A stretch of DNA of 62,431 nt, taken from Acidobacteriota bacterium. GTDB taxonomy: Bacteria > Acidobacteriota > Terriglobia > Terriglobales > Acidobacteriaceae. Each line of letters begins with the position of its first letter. The stretch's first letter is position 1. Positions 17,138 to 26,243 of the stretch are shown one piece after another. The notes beneath the pieces were generated by a model, which saw only the letters and a program-made list of their open reading frames with translations, had not been told where the DNA came from and did no database searches. Both the position numbers and the translations under genes were made by a program. The stretch covers positions 1-62,431 of the forward strand of contig JAKAXU010000016.1 of NCBI GenBank assembly GCA_021816455.1. The letters run 5' to 3'.

Positions 17138-18013
17138 TTGAATATTTACTTTTTGTCGGTGCTGCTGGGCATCGTAGAGGGCCTCACAGAGTTTCTTCCC
17201 GTCAGTTCGACTGCGCATCTTCGCATTACGGAAGCGCTTATGCATCTGGACCTGGCCAGTCCGTATTGGAAGATGTATTCGATTGTGATCCAGCTTGGGG
17301 CAATTCTTGCGCTGTGCCTGCTTTTCCTTGGCCGCATCGTCGAGTTTCTGCGTACCTTTCCGGAGGGCGAAAATGGCGATAAAAACATCTGGACCCATCC
17401 GGTTTCTTTGACCATGATCGCCTTCGTCTGCACGGCCGTGCCGTCGCTTCTGCTCACAAAGCTCATCAGCAAGCATCTGGAAAATCTGACGGTCATGGCT
17501 GTCTCGCTCTTCGTCGGCGGCGTCATCATGTGGGTGGTGGATGTGTGGAGCGAGCGAGTGGAGAGCAGCGTGGCGGAAGTGGAACAGATGAGTCTTCCGC
17601 AAGCCATCTGGATCGGTCTCTGTCAGACGCTCTCCGCCGTTTTTCCTGGCGCGTCGCGCTCGATGACCACCATTGCAGCCGGTCAGCTTGCAGGCCTCAA
17701 TCGTTCCGCTGCGCTGGAGTTCAGTTTTCTGCTCTCCATTCCCACCATGATCGCCGCCACCGGCTACGATCTGGTGAAGACGCTGCATCCGGGCCATCAC
17801 GCCGCGGAGACAATTGCCCCGCTCACAATGACCGGCCAGGAGTGGATCGTGCTCGCGGTTGGCTTCGTGGTTTCGTTTATTGTGGCGCTCGGCGTTGTGG
17901 AGTGGTTCCTGCAATGGGTGCGTCACCACGGCTTTGTCGTCTTTGCGATCTATCGCATTCTGCTGGCGATAGCCTTGTTCACGCTGGGGCGCGGCATGCT
18001 TCACGCGGGCTGA
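17138..18013 (+). CDS. uppP: Undecaprenyl-diphosphatase
   Basis: UppP recycles undecaprenyl pyrophosphate to the monophosphate carrier for peptidoglycan and other cell-surface polymers. This 291-residue membrane protein has both family motifs: GIVEGLTEFLPVSSTAHL at the N-terminus and FPGASRSMTTIAAG in the middle, with about seven or eight membrane helices. It starts with TTG at 17138, preceded by a strong GGAGGAAGC. There are 190 bases of non-coding sequence ahead of it. Confidence 0.96.
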   Translation: MNIYFLSVLLGIVEGLTEFLPVSSTAHLRITEALMHLDLASPYWKMYSIVIQLGAILALCLLFLGRIVEFLRTFPEGENGDKNIWTHPVSLTMIAFVCTAVPSLLLTKLISKHLENLTVMAVSLFVGGVIMWVVDVWSERVESSVAEVEQMSLPQAIWIGLCQTLSAVFPGASRSMTTIAAGQLAGLNRSAALEFSFLLSIPTMIAATGYDLVKTLHPGHHAAETIAPLTMTGQEWIVLAVGFVVSFIVALGVVEWFLQWVRHHGFVVFAIYRILLAIALFTLGRGMLHAG

Positions 18014-18177
18014 GCGGTTCGAAACCACGCGCGTTTCGTCCACTTTCCACGGGGTTTCCAGTCAGGTTCCCCGTAGTGCTTTCCGGGTTTCGATGTTTCC
18101 GGTCGGCGCGATAATGAGTTAGCTTCGGAATTTTCCGGCCAGGCGTGCAGTTTGCCTGCCACCGGTGACAGCCAGAG

Positions 18178-20856
18178 ATGAAACCAATCCGAACCTCATC
18201 GACGCCGACGCACATTCGCTCACTGAATCTCTTTCTGGGCGCGCTGCTGATGCTTGTGGCTACGTTGCTGCTGCTTGCGCTGGCCACCTGGCATGCAACG
18301 GATCCATCCTGGGACACAGCCGAGCAGCTTGTCGCAGGCCAGCCGCTGATGCACAACTGGATTGGCCCAGTTGGGGCATGGACGAGCGATCTGCTGTTGC
18401 AAATCTTCGGAATAAGCGCTTTCGCGCTGCCGTTGTGGCTGGGCGGTCTGGGGCTGCGATGGCTGCGCGCTATTCCCGGCGGTCCGGCGTGGCTGCGCTG
18501 GACCGGTGTTGCGATGACGCTCCTGAGCCTGCCCACGGCGATCGCGATGATTCCATGGCATTGGCGCTGGTTGCACATGCTACCGGTGGAAGGCGTGCTG
18601 GGGCGTCTTCTGGCGGATCCGCTGATCAGATGGATGAGCTTGCGCGGCGCGGCGATTGTGGCCGTCGTGGTGGCCGCAGCCGGACTGTATCTCAGCTCAG
18701 AGTTTCGCTTTCGCAGAGCGTGGGTGTTTGTGCAGGAGCAGTCGATCCGCGTCGCGGCACTCCTGGATCGCTGGCGCAACTGGCGTCTGGATCGCGCCGA
18801 TCGCAGAGCTGCGCTGCAGTTCGAGCACGAAACCTCTTTGCGCATGACGAGCAACGATCTTGCGGAAGATGAGAAGAGGGTAGAATCGCCTTCCGCCAAC
18901 GGCGCCGCGCCGCTCTGGACGCAGCCGCACGGGAAGAGTATGGGCTGGCTGTGGCGCATCTTTGGCAGGCGCCAGCGAGAGGAACTACTCGACGAGGTGC
19001 CTGCGGTGCGCCGTATCGGCGACCTCGCCGCGCGTCGCGAATCCGCAGCTGCGCGCCGGAGTATCTGGGAGAGTGCGAGCGCCCATGCGGTGTCGATGCC
19101 GCGAGGAGCTGTTGCGGCCGAGGAGGTAACGCAGCCGGTCGATCTGGGTCCGCAGACCGACGCAGTCGTTCCAATCACCCAGCGTGCCGACGAGCCCGAT
19201 ATCCCAGCCCCGGCGAGACAGTCGGCGGAGAGCGCGTCACGAACGGCGAGTTCCCCGGTACCTGTGCAGCCGATCGCGCAGCGATCGACGATAACTCCAT
19301 CAACGGCCAGGACAGCATCCGAAGCGCCGATTCATGAACGCGCCGATGTTGATCTGCGTACTGCCGCGGTGGCTCCAAAGAACGTGAGCGGCTTTAAGCT
19401 GCCGCCGAGCACGCTGCTGCTCAAGGGCGAGATTCCGCTTGCCATCCGCGAGAACGAGCTGCGGGAAGAGGCGCGCAAACTTGTAGAAAAATGTGCCGAG
19501 TTCCGCGTGAACGGCCAGATTGTTCAGATCAATCCAGGGCCGATGGTGACGACCTACGAGTTCAAGCCCGACGCCAGCGTGAAGTACAGTCGCGTCGCCG
19601 GACTGGGCGACGATCTCTGCCTGGCGATGCGCGCCGAGAGCATCCTCATCGAACGGATGGCAGGCAAAAGCACGATCGGCATTCAGGTGCCCAACCACGA
19701 ACGGGAGACGATTCATCTCCGCGACGTAATCGAGTCAGAGACCTTCACCAAGGCGAAGTCCCGCCTGGCGCTATCCATGGGCAAGGATATCAATGGGCGC
19801 ATTGTGACTGCGGATCTGGCCAGCATGCCGCACGTGCTGATCGCCGGGTCGACCGGCTCCGGAAAATCCGTCGCCATCAATGCCATGATCATGTCGCTGC
19901 TCTTTCGCACCACACCGGCGCAGGTGCGGCTGATTCTGGTCGATCCCAAGCGGGTCGAGCTGGGCATGTATGAAGGTATTCCGCACCTGTTCACGCCGAT
20001 CATCACCGAGGCCAAGTTGGCTGCCAACGCACTGCGCAACGCTGTTCGCGAGATGGAGCGCCGCCTGAAACTGCTGGCCAGCCGAAGTGTTCGCAACATC
20101 GATCAGTACAACGCCAAGGTGAGCGAGCGAAGCATGTCCAGCCTCTTCTCGGACGGTGAGGAGGAATCGCCGCTGCCGTACATTGTCATCATCATCGATG
20201 AGCTGGCTGACCTGATGATGCTGGATCGCGCCAACGTCGAGGAGTCGATCACGCGGCTGGCGCAGATGGCGCGCGCAGTCGGCATTCATCTGGTGCTGGC
20301 GACGCAGCGCCCGTCAGTCGATGTGATTACGGGCCTCATCAAAGCAAACGTGCCCACGCGCATCAGCTTTCGCCTGGCCTCGAAGGTCGATTCACGCACT
20401 ATCATCGATGACAACGGAGCGGAGTCCCTGTTGGGTCGCGGGGACATGCTCTTTCGTCCGCCCGGCACCAGCAGGCTGATGCGCCTGCACGCGCCGTATG
20501 TGAGCGAGCATGAAACCGCGGCTGTGGTCGATTTCTGGAAGGCGCAGGGCGAAGCCGAATACGTCGAAGGTTTTCTGGAAGCGCCCCGCGAGGAGCGCGC
20601 GCGCGAAGAAGGAGATGGCGACAGCGAAGAGGACAACGATCCGCTCTTCGACGATGCCGTTCGCCTGGTCTTCGAGTTCGGCAAGGCATCGACGTCGTTG
20701 CTCCAACGTCGGCTGCGCATTGGCTACGGACGTGCCGCGCATCTGATCGACCTGATGGAAAAGGATGGTCTGGTTGGCCCTGCGGATGGTTCACGCCCGC
20801 GCGAGTTGCTCAAGTCGCCCGGCTGGTTGCATGAGATTCCGACGGCTATCGATTAG
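18178..20856 (+). CDS. ftsK: DNA translocase FtsK/SpoIIIE
   Basis: FtsK pumps chromosome ends through the closing septum. The 892-residue protein has four N-terminal membrane helices (residues about 15-180), a low-complexity linker (about 200-400), then the motor: Walker A AGSTGSGKSVAINAMI, Walker B YIVIIIDELADLMM and the RecA-like core with LATQRPSVDVITGLIKANVP. The C-terminus is a winged-helix gamma domain (LVFEFGKASTSLLQRRLRIGYGRAA) that reads KOPS-like sequences. An acidic tract (EEGDGDSEEDNDP) joins motor and gamma. Length and order are typical. Confidence 0.97.
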   Translation: MKPIRTSSTPTHIRSLNLFLGALLMLVATLLLLALATWHATDPSWDTAEQLVAGQPLMHNWIGPVGAWTSDLLLQIFGISAFALPLWLGGLGLRWLRAIPGGPAWLRWTGVAMTLLSLPTAIAMIPWHWRWLHMLPVEGVLGRLLADPLIRWMSLRGAAIVAVVVAAAGLYLSSEFRFRRAWVFVQEQSIRVAALLDRWRNWRLDRADRRAALQFEHETSLRMTSNDLAEDEKRVESPSANGAAPLWTQPHGKSMGWLWRIFGRRQREELLDEVPAVRRIGDLAARRESAAARRSIWESASAHAVSMPRGAVAAEEVTQPVDLGPQTDAVVPITQRADEPDIPAPARQSAESASRTASSPVPVQPIAQRSTITPSTARTASEAPIHERADVDLRTAAVAPKNVSGFKLPPSTLLLKGEIPLAIRENELREEARKLVEKCAEFRVNGQIVQINPGPMVTTYEFKPDASVKYSRVAGLGDDLCLAMRAESILIERMAGKSTIGIQVPNHERETIHLRDVIESETFTKAKSRLALSMGKDINGRIVTADLASMPHVLIAGSTGSGKSVAINAMIMSLLFRTTPAQVRLILVDPKRVELGMYEGIPHLFTPIITEAKLAANALRNAVREMERRLKLLASRSVRNIDQYNAKVSERSMSSLFSDGEEESPLPYIVIIIDELADLMMLDRANVEESITRLAQMARAVGIHLVLATQRPSVDVITGLIKANVPTRISFRLASKVDSRTIIDDNGAESLLGRGDMLFRPPGTSRLMRLHAPYVSEHETAAVVDFWKAQGEAEYVEGFLEAPREERAREEGDGDSEEDNDPLFDDAVRLVFEFGKASTSLLQRRLRIGYGRAAHLIDLMEKDGLVGPADGSRPRELLKSPGWLHEIPTAID

Positions 20857-20913
20857 CATGATCCTCGAAGGCATGCGTCGCCTTGCTGGGTAGTGTTTCA
20901 CTGGAGAATGCTT

Positions 20914-22257
20914 ATGCGCCGATTTGGTCTTCGCGCTGCTGTCCGCTTTCTGAACCTCGCAGCCAGCATTGCATTCGTCGTGACCGCTCCGCGCGCAAAT
21001 TTTGCTCAAGTAATCATCCCGAATACGCCTCAGGCGACCACGCTTTCTGGCAATCCATGGGGTATTCGCGCGGAATGGCGTATCGGCGGCGAAGGAACCT
21101 GGGATTATCTGACGGTCGATCCAGTCGCAGCACAGCTTTTCATCGCGCACGGACCGCAGGTGCAGATCGTCGATCTACATTCGGGTGAGCGCGTAACCTC
21201 GATTACGGGTCTGGGCGAGGCGCGTGATGTCGTTCTTGATCCAGCTGGAGCCTACGCATTCATCAGCGATGCAAAAACGGCACAGGTGCACGTTCTGGAT
21301 CGCCGCACGCTGGAGATGATTGCGAGCGTGGCCACCGGACCCACTCCGCGCGCTCTCGTCTATGAGCCGCAGACGCAACTTGTCTTTGCCATCTGCGCCG
21401 CGCCGGTCGCCGCCACCTCGGAGACTGCGCCGCAGACCGCCCGTCAGAAGCGGGCCAATGGTGTGCGCCGTCATCCACCTGTACGCTCCACCGTCACCGT
21501 CATCGATGCACGCAACTGGAAGCTGCTGGGAAGTTTTCAGGTCTCCGGGCGTCTGGGGTTTGGGGAAGCGGATGGGCGGGGCAATGTTTTTATGACGGTT
21601 GAGGATCGGCGAACCGTCGTGCGCTTTGACGCGGCTACCGTCGCCCGTCAACTTCGCACCGGAGAGTCTCCATCGCCGCGCGCCGATTCAATCCGCTCCG
21701 GAGATACATCTTCCGTTTCCGGGTCGTCTACCGGCACTGGATCCGGGGCAGACGCCGCTTCGCGCGACGATCTGCATGGTACGGCCTGGGATCCGCTGAT
21801 GCGACGATTCATACTGCCGGATCAATGTACCGAGCCGTCGGCGCTGGCGCTCGATACGAATCATCTGCGGCTGTTTGTCGGCTGCGAAAATGGTCATCTC
21901 GAGGTGCTGGACGCGGAGTCCGGCTCGCTCGTTGCTTCGGTAGCGATTGGTCTGGATCCGGGTACGGTGTTGTACGATGCCGCCCGCGGACTTGTCTTCA
22001 CCGCCAACGGGGGGGACGACGGCAGCATCAGTATCATTCGGCAGGACATCAACGACAACTACGCTCTGGTCCAGCAACTCATCACGCGGCCGCGAGCGCG
22101 AACGATGGCGGAAAATTTCTCCGCAGGACGACTCTACCTCGTCACGGATATTTATGGCTTCGATCTCTCCGAACCGAGCGGCATTGGTACACTCAAGACG
22201 CTGCCGATGCCTGGCAGCTTTGAAGTGATTGTCGTCGGCCCGGTCGGTGCGCCGTGA
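20914..22257 (+). CDS. Exported beta-propeller (YVTN/WD40-like) protein
   Basis: About 447 residues: a signal peptide (LNLAASIAFVVTAPRANFAQ), then repeated beta-propeller blades of the YVTN/NHL type (WDYLTVDPVAAQLFIAHGPQ; VVLDPAGAYAFISDAKTAQV; LALDTNHLRLFVGCENG; VLYDAARGLVFTANGGDD). A Ser/Gly-rich insert (about residues 265-300) interrupts the blades. Such proteins usually bind partners or act as surface or periplasmic scaffolds. GGAG lies eight bases before the ATG at 20914, which is why that start is chosen over an upstream GTG. It follows ftsK by 57 bases. Confidence 0.82.
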   Translation: MRRFGLRAAVRFLNLAASIAFVVTAPRANFAQVIIPNTPQATTLSGNPWGIRAEWRIGGEGTWDYLTVDPVAAQLFIAHGPQVQIVDLHSGERVTSITGLGEARDVVLDPAGAYAFISDAKTAQVHVLDRRTLEMIASVATGPTPRALVYEPQTQLVFAICAAPVAATSETAPQTARQKRANGVRRHPPVRSTVTVIDARNWKLLGSFQVSGRLGFGEADGRGNVFMTVEDRRTVVRFDAATVARQLRTGESPSPRADSIRSGDTSSVSGSSTGTGSGADAASRDDLHGTAWDPLMRRFILPDQCTEPSALALDTNHLRLFVGCENGHLEVLDAESGSLVASVAIGLDPGTVLYDAARGLVFTANGGDDGSISIIRQDINDNYALVQQLITRPRARTMAENFSAGRLYLVTDIYGFDLSEPSGIGTLKTLPMPGSFEVIVVGPVGAP

Positions 22258-22309
22258 TTGCCGTTCCGCGGTGTTTCGTGAATGCAAACCACGATCCCAT
22301 AGTCTGCTC

Positions 22310-23098
22310 ATGAAGCGCACCCTGCTGCTTATCGACGACGACGCAATCAGCCGCGAGGTTCTGGCGGTGCTGCTTGCTCCTTTTGATATTGCCTGCTTTC
22401 CTGCTGCAAGCGGGGAAGCGGCGCTGGAGCTTTTGCGCAACTCGGCAACCATGCCCGACGGCATCCTTGTGGACGCGCAGCTCCCCGCACTGAGCGGCAC
22501 GGAGCTGATTGCCGCACTCCGTTCGGCAATCGTGGCTCCGATCCTGCTCATCAGTGCAAGCGCGGTAGAGGACGGAGTGCTCACGGCTGCCGACGCGTTT
22601 CTGCGCAAGCCTCTCGATCCGAAAGCCATACTCGCCGCACTGGACGCCGCTATCGTCACGCGCGCAGCCAAAGCGCCCACGAACTCCGCACCAAAAGTGC
22701 AAGCTGCGGAAGCGGAGCCAAGCGCGACGGCAAATGCAGCGCCGGAGACTGAGCACGATTTCGCTCCGTGGCCAGTCATCGATTTCGAGATACTGGCAAA
22801 GTTTTGCAGCCGCCTGAAGCCGGTCGAGCTGCGCGTGATGTATCAGGCGCTGGCCGACGATTGCGCACAGCGAATGAGCGTGCTCCGGGATGCGATGCGA
22901 GCTGAGGATGCGTCCCAGGTGCGCGCCACGGCCCACGCCATCAAGGGCGGTTGTGCGATGCTAGGCGTCACGGCGGCGCGCAATGCGGCGGCTTCTCTGG
23001 AGGTGGCGGAGACGGCCGAACACTGGCAGCGCGATTGCGAGGCACTCGGCGAGGCGCTGAGGGCTTTGCAGACGATGCTCGCCGATGCCTTCTTCTAA
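22310..23098 (+). CDS. Receiver-Hpt phosphorelay protein
   Basis: The 262-residue protein has a receiver domain (acidic triad LLLIDDDA, phospho-acceptor Asp55 in GILVDAQLP, conserved Lys in FLRKPLDP), an Ala/Pro/Glu-rich linker (about 125-160) and a C-terminal histidine-phosphotransfer domain with the active-site phrase TAHAIKGGCAMLG (His about 209). Such REC-Hpt proteins shuttle phosphate between a hybrid kinase and an output regulator. The next gene, 91 bases on, encodes a NarL-type regulator, a natural partner. No kinase is adjacent; the nearest in the window is at 30418. Confidence 0.87.
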   Translation: MKRTLLLIDDDAISREVLAVLLAPFDIACFPAASGEAALELLRNSATMPDGILVDAQLPALSGTELIAALRSAIVAPILLISASAVEDGVLTAADAFLRKPLDPKAILAALDAAIVTRAAKAPTNSAPKVQAAEAEPSATANAAPETEHDFAPWPVIDFEILAKFCSRLKPVELRVMYQALADDCAQRMSVLRDAMRAEDASQVRATAHAIKGGCAMLGVTAARNAAASLEVAETAEHWQRDCEALGEALRALQTMLADAFF

Positions 23099-23189
23099 CC
23101 TTTCCGTAAACTTCAGTTTAGAATTGCCGTTGAAGAGTCGCAGGAGTCTACCAGATTCCGAAATTTTCATGGAGACTCAGGGAGACTGC

Positions 23190-23843
23190 ATGATTCGAAT
23201 TGTTCTTGCGGACGATCATCCGGTAGTACGCATTGGTGTACGCAACATGCTCGCAGCCGAGGAAGGATTTGAGGTAGTCGGCGAGGCATCGGACGGGGAC
23301 GAAGCGATCACCCAGACGCTTGAGCTGGAGCCGGACATCTTACTCCTGGATTTGCTGATGCCGCGCCTGCCTGGCATTGAAGCCATGCGCGCCATCATGA
23401 ACGGCAGCCCAAGGGTGAAGATCATCCTGCTCACCTCCACGATCTCTGCTCAGCAGATTGTGGAGGCCCTGCAACTTGGAGCACGCGGCATCGTCCTCAA
23501 GGATGCACTTACCGACCACCTCCAGATGGCGATACGCACCGTCATGGCCGGCGATTACTGGATCGTAGGCAAGCGAGTTGTGAATCTGCTGAGTGTATTG
23601 CACGATCTGATGCAGCAGGCGGAGTTGCCCCAGCGAAAGACCTTCGGCCTCACAGCACGCGAACTGGAGGTAGTCGGCTGTATTGTGGAGGGGTGAAGCA
23701 ATCGCGACATCGCTCGACAGTTCGGCCTGAGTGAGGAGACTGTGAAGAGGCATCTCTCGAATATCTTTGACAAGACGGGCGTTTCGACGCGTCTGGAACT
23801 CGCGCTTTTCGCCATCGCGCATCAACTCGTAATGGCGTCGTAG
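23190..23843 (+). pseudogene. NarL/FixJ response regulator interrupted by an in-frame TGA
   Basis: A receiver domain (IRIVLADDHPVVRIGVRNML, phospho-acceptor Asp54 in LLLDLLMP, KDALTDHLQMA) is followed by a LuxR-type DNA-binding domain. Within it, after LTARELEVVGCIVEG, codon 169 is TGA (23694-23696). The same frame then continues without a flaw through SNRDIARQFGLSEETVKRH and SNIFDKTGVSTRLELALFAI to TAG at 23841. The interrupted position lies in the usual 'EG-x-SN-(R/K)-(D/E)IA' motif, where Cys, Tyr, Leu or Met are common. Without readthrough the product lacks a working DNA-binding domain. GGGAG precedes the ATG. Confidence 0.85.
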
Positions 23844-23898
23844 TCTGAGGTGCACAGTCGTCTGCGTCTTTCCACCACGGTGTTGCATCCAAGCAACT

Positions 23899-24810
23899 AT
23901 GAGTGATTTCACCTCGACTCGCATTTCCTTTCTCGGTGCGGGCCAGATGGGCCAGGCGATGGTGCGCCGCCTGTTGGCAGCCGGTCACCGTGTCACCGTC
24001 TGGAATCGCACCTTCGCCACGGCAACGCCACTCGCAGCAGAAGGCGCAGTGGTTGCCGCCACACCGGCTGAAGCGGTTACCGGATGCGATGTGCTCGTGA
24101 CCATGCTCTTCGACGACGCTGCCTATGAACAGACGCTGGCTGGCTCTGAAGGCGCACTTGCGGCGTTGTCCGCCTCGTCGCTGCACATTGCCTGCGGAAC
24201 GATCAGCGTGGCGCTGTCGCGACGCTTCGCGGAAGAGCATGCGCGACACGGGCAGGACTATGTTGCGGCGCCGGTCTTTGGCCGTCCGAACGTCGCTGCC
24301 GAGGGTCGTCTCTGGATTGTCGCCGCAGGCGAGACAGCCGCCGTGGAGCGAGCGCGCCCCTTGCTTGGTCTGCTCAGCCGCGGCATCTCCGTGGTGGGAA
24401 ACCGGCCGGAACAGGCGCACGCGGTCAAGCTTGCGGGAAACTTCATGATTACGATGATGGTCCAGGCGATGAGCGAAGTAGTGCTGCTTGCAGAAGGGCA
24501 GGGCATCGATCCTGAGAGGACGTTGGAAACCATCAACTCCGCGCTCTTCCAATCGCCGTTTTATGCCGCCTACGGAGATCTGCTGCTGCATGCTCCGGAG
24601 CGCCCTGGAGCGACGCTTGATCTCGGATTCAAGGATCTTTCGCTCTTCCTGGCGGCCGCGCAGCAGGTCGGTGTTCACCCTGAATTTGGGACGGCGATCG
24701 CAGAGCGACTGCGAAGCGCACGGGATGCCGGTCTGGGCCGGGAGGACTGGGCTTCCGGAATGCTGCAGGCAGCACGGGCGGCATCGGCTGCGGCTACACT
24801 GAAATCATGA
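23899..24810 (+). CDS. NAD(P)-dependent beta-hydroxyacid-dehydrogenase-family oxidoreductase
   Basis: The 303-residue enzyme has an N-terminal Rossmann fold with the dinucleotide motif FLGAGQMGQAMVRRLLAAGH, the substrate-loop position AAPVFGRPN, and the family catalytic Lys in HAVKLAGNFM, followed by the helical C-terminal domain. Relatives include 3-hydroxyisobutyrate and glyoxylate/succinic-semialdehyde reductases and imine reductases; the substrate cannot be read from the sequence. Its stop overlaps the start of the next gene by four bases (ATGA), so the two dehydrogenases are translated together. Confidence 0.88.
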   Translation: MSDFTSTRISFLGAGQMGQAMVRRLLAAGHRVTVWNRTFATATPLAAEGAVVAATPAEAVTGCDVLVTMLFDDAAYEQTLAGSEGALAALSASSLHIACGTISVALSRRFAEEHARHGQDYVAAPVFGRPNVAAEGRLWIVAAGETAAVERARPLLGLLSRGISVVGNRPEQAHAVKLAGNFMITMMVQAMSEVVLLAEGQGIDPERTLETINSALFQSPFYAAYGDLLLHAPERPGATLDLGFKDLSLFLAAAQQVGVHPEFGTAIAERLRSARDAGLGREDWASGMLQAARAASAAATLKS

Positions 24811-25616
24811 AAATCAAAGGAAAGATCGTGTTCATCACTGGGGCCAGCGCCGGCATCGGCGCAGCTACGGCGCTTGCCTTTGCCGAGGAAGGTGCGCGGC
24901 TGCTGCTGGCTGCCCGAAGGAAAGATAAGCTTGCCTCGGTTGCAGCAGAGTGTCTTGCGCGGGGAGCCGAATCGGTTCACGAGCTTGCACTCGATGTGCG
25001 CAATCAGCCCGCTGTCGCCCGAGCTATCGAGTCGCTGCCCGCCGAATGGAAGGCTATTGATGTCCTGGTGAACAATGCCGGCCTGAGCCGCGGCCTGGAG
25101 AAGCTCTACACCGGGAGCGTGGAAGACTGGGAAGAGATGATCGATACCAATGTGAAGGGGCTGCTTTATGTGACGCGAGCGGTCGTTCCGGGGATGGTCG
25201 AGCGCGACTCCGGGCATGTTGTCAACCTAGGCTCGACTGCCGGCGAGGTTACCTATCCGAACGGCGCGGTCTATTGCGCCACCAAGGCGGCGGAAAAGGC
25301 GATTAATGATGGTCTGCGTCAGGACCTGCTGGGAACTTCGATCCGCGTGACGAGTGTAAATCCTGGAATGGTCGAGACCGAATTCAGCCAGGTGCGATTC
25401 CGCGGCGATCAGGAACGCGCGGCGAAGGTCTATCAGGGTCTGCAACCGCTTGCCGCTACTGACGTTGCCGATGCGATTCTATGGGCTGTCACCCGTCCGT
25501 CGCACGTAAATATTGCTCACGTGCTGCTGACTCCGGTAGCCCAGGCCAACTCCCTGCTCTTCCATCGGGAGGCGGCGCAAGGAAGCTCGGTCGGCCTTGT
25601 CGGCAGTATGAGGTGA
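24807..25616 (+). CDS. Short-chain dehydrogenase/reductase
   Basis: A classical SDR of 269 residues: cofactor motif TGASAGIGAATALAF, the NNAG motif (VLVNNAGLSRGLEK), catalytic Ser in VNLGSTAGE and the Tyr-x-x-x-Lys pair in YCATKAAEKAI. The basic pair AARRK after beta-2 suggests NADP(H). It resembles the YdfG/3-hydroxy-acid (serine) dehydrogenase group, which would pair sensibly with the beta-hydroxyacid-type enzyme encoded immediately upstream, but the substrate is unproven. Confidence 0.9.
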   Translation: MKIKGKIVFITGASAGIGAATALAFAEEGARLLLAARRKDKLASVAAECLARGAESVHELALDVRNQPAVARAIESLPAEWKAIDVLVNNAGLSRGLEKLYTGSVEDWEEMIDTNVKGLLYVTRAVVPGMVERDSGHVVNLGSTAGEVTYPNGAVYCATKAAEKAINDGLRQDLLGTSIRVTSVNPGMVETEFSQVRFRGDQERAAKVYQGLQPLAATDVADAILWAVTRPSHVNIAHVLLTPVAQANSLLFHREAAQGSSVGLVGSMR

Positions 25617-25764
25617 CTGGGATATGCTGATTTGAATGCAAGAGAGGAAGCGAGGAAATTCAAAAATCCTTACAAATCAAAGAGGTCCGGTCCGGATGTC
25701 GCTAGCGTCTGGCCACCGGAGGATGGATCGTCTCGTCGGTTTCCCCGTCTGCTGCCGCAAAGAC

Positions 25765-26013
25765 TCAGTCCAGCGCGGAGATCTGTGCTTCCACTTGTTC
25801 CAGCGCAGCGGCCAGCGCCGCTCGCCGGTGTGCATTTGAAGTGCGCTGTGAGAGGATGAGTTCCCGCTGCAGCTCAAGCGCCTGCCTTTGACGGGTTTGT
25901 ACCGCTCGTTGCACTGCTGCCGCTCGCTGTTGCTGCTCGTTGCTTTGCATGCTCGATGTAGGATTTGCCGTCACTTGTTCCTCCACGGATTTGCTTTCCC
26001 AGCCTCGTGCCAT
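25765..26013 (-). CDS. Small coiled-coil protein of unknown function
   Basis: An 82-residue protein beginning MARGWESKSVEEQ, almost entirely helical and rich in Gln, Ala, Arg and Glu with heptad-like spacing of Leu (AVQTRQRQALELQRELILS). There is no signal peptide or membrane segment. I think similar short proteins with the same N-terminal phrase recur in Acidobacteria, but cannot verify that here. It is a single gene, divergent from the ABC pair. An opposite-strand frame across the same bases looks like a shadow. Confidence 0.62.
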   Translation of the reverse strand: MARGWESKSVEEQVTANPTSSMQSNEQQQRAAAVQRAVQTRQRQALELQRELILSQRTSNAHRRAALAAALEQVEAQISALD

Positions 26014-26243
26014 ATATCGATTGTATCTCTCGTACCGTTTTGCACAGGCTAACTGGTGCCGTTTGTGCTTCTTTTGAAAAAGGATGGCAGATCCGAAGCG
26101 TACGTTTGCGGCTCCGTTGCGTCGCGGAGAAACCGTGCCTGAGGGGTGCCTTCCCGACAGACGCCTGCCACGGATTTCCGCGCCGTGTCTGGCTGGGGTA
26201 ATCTGTTCTGGCGGGTCTGCAGCGCCCCGAGGTCCATTTCATC

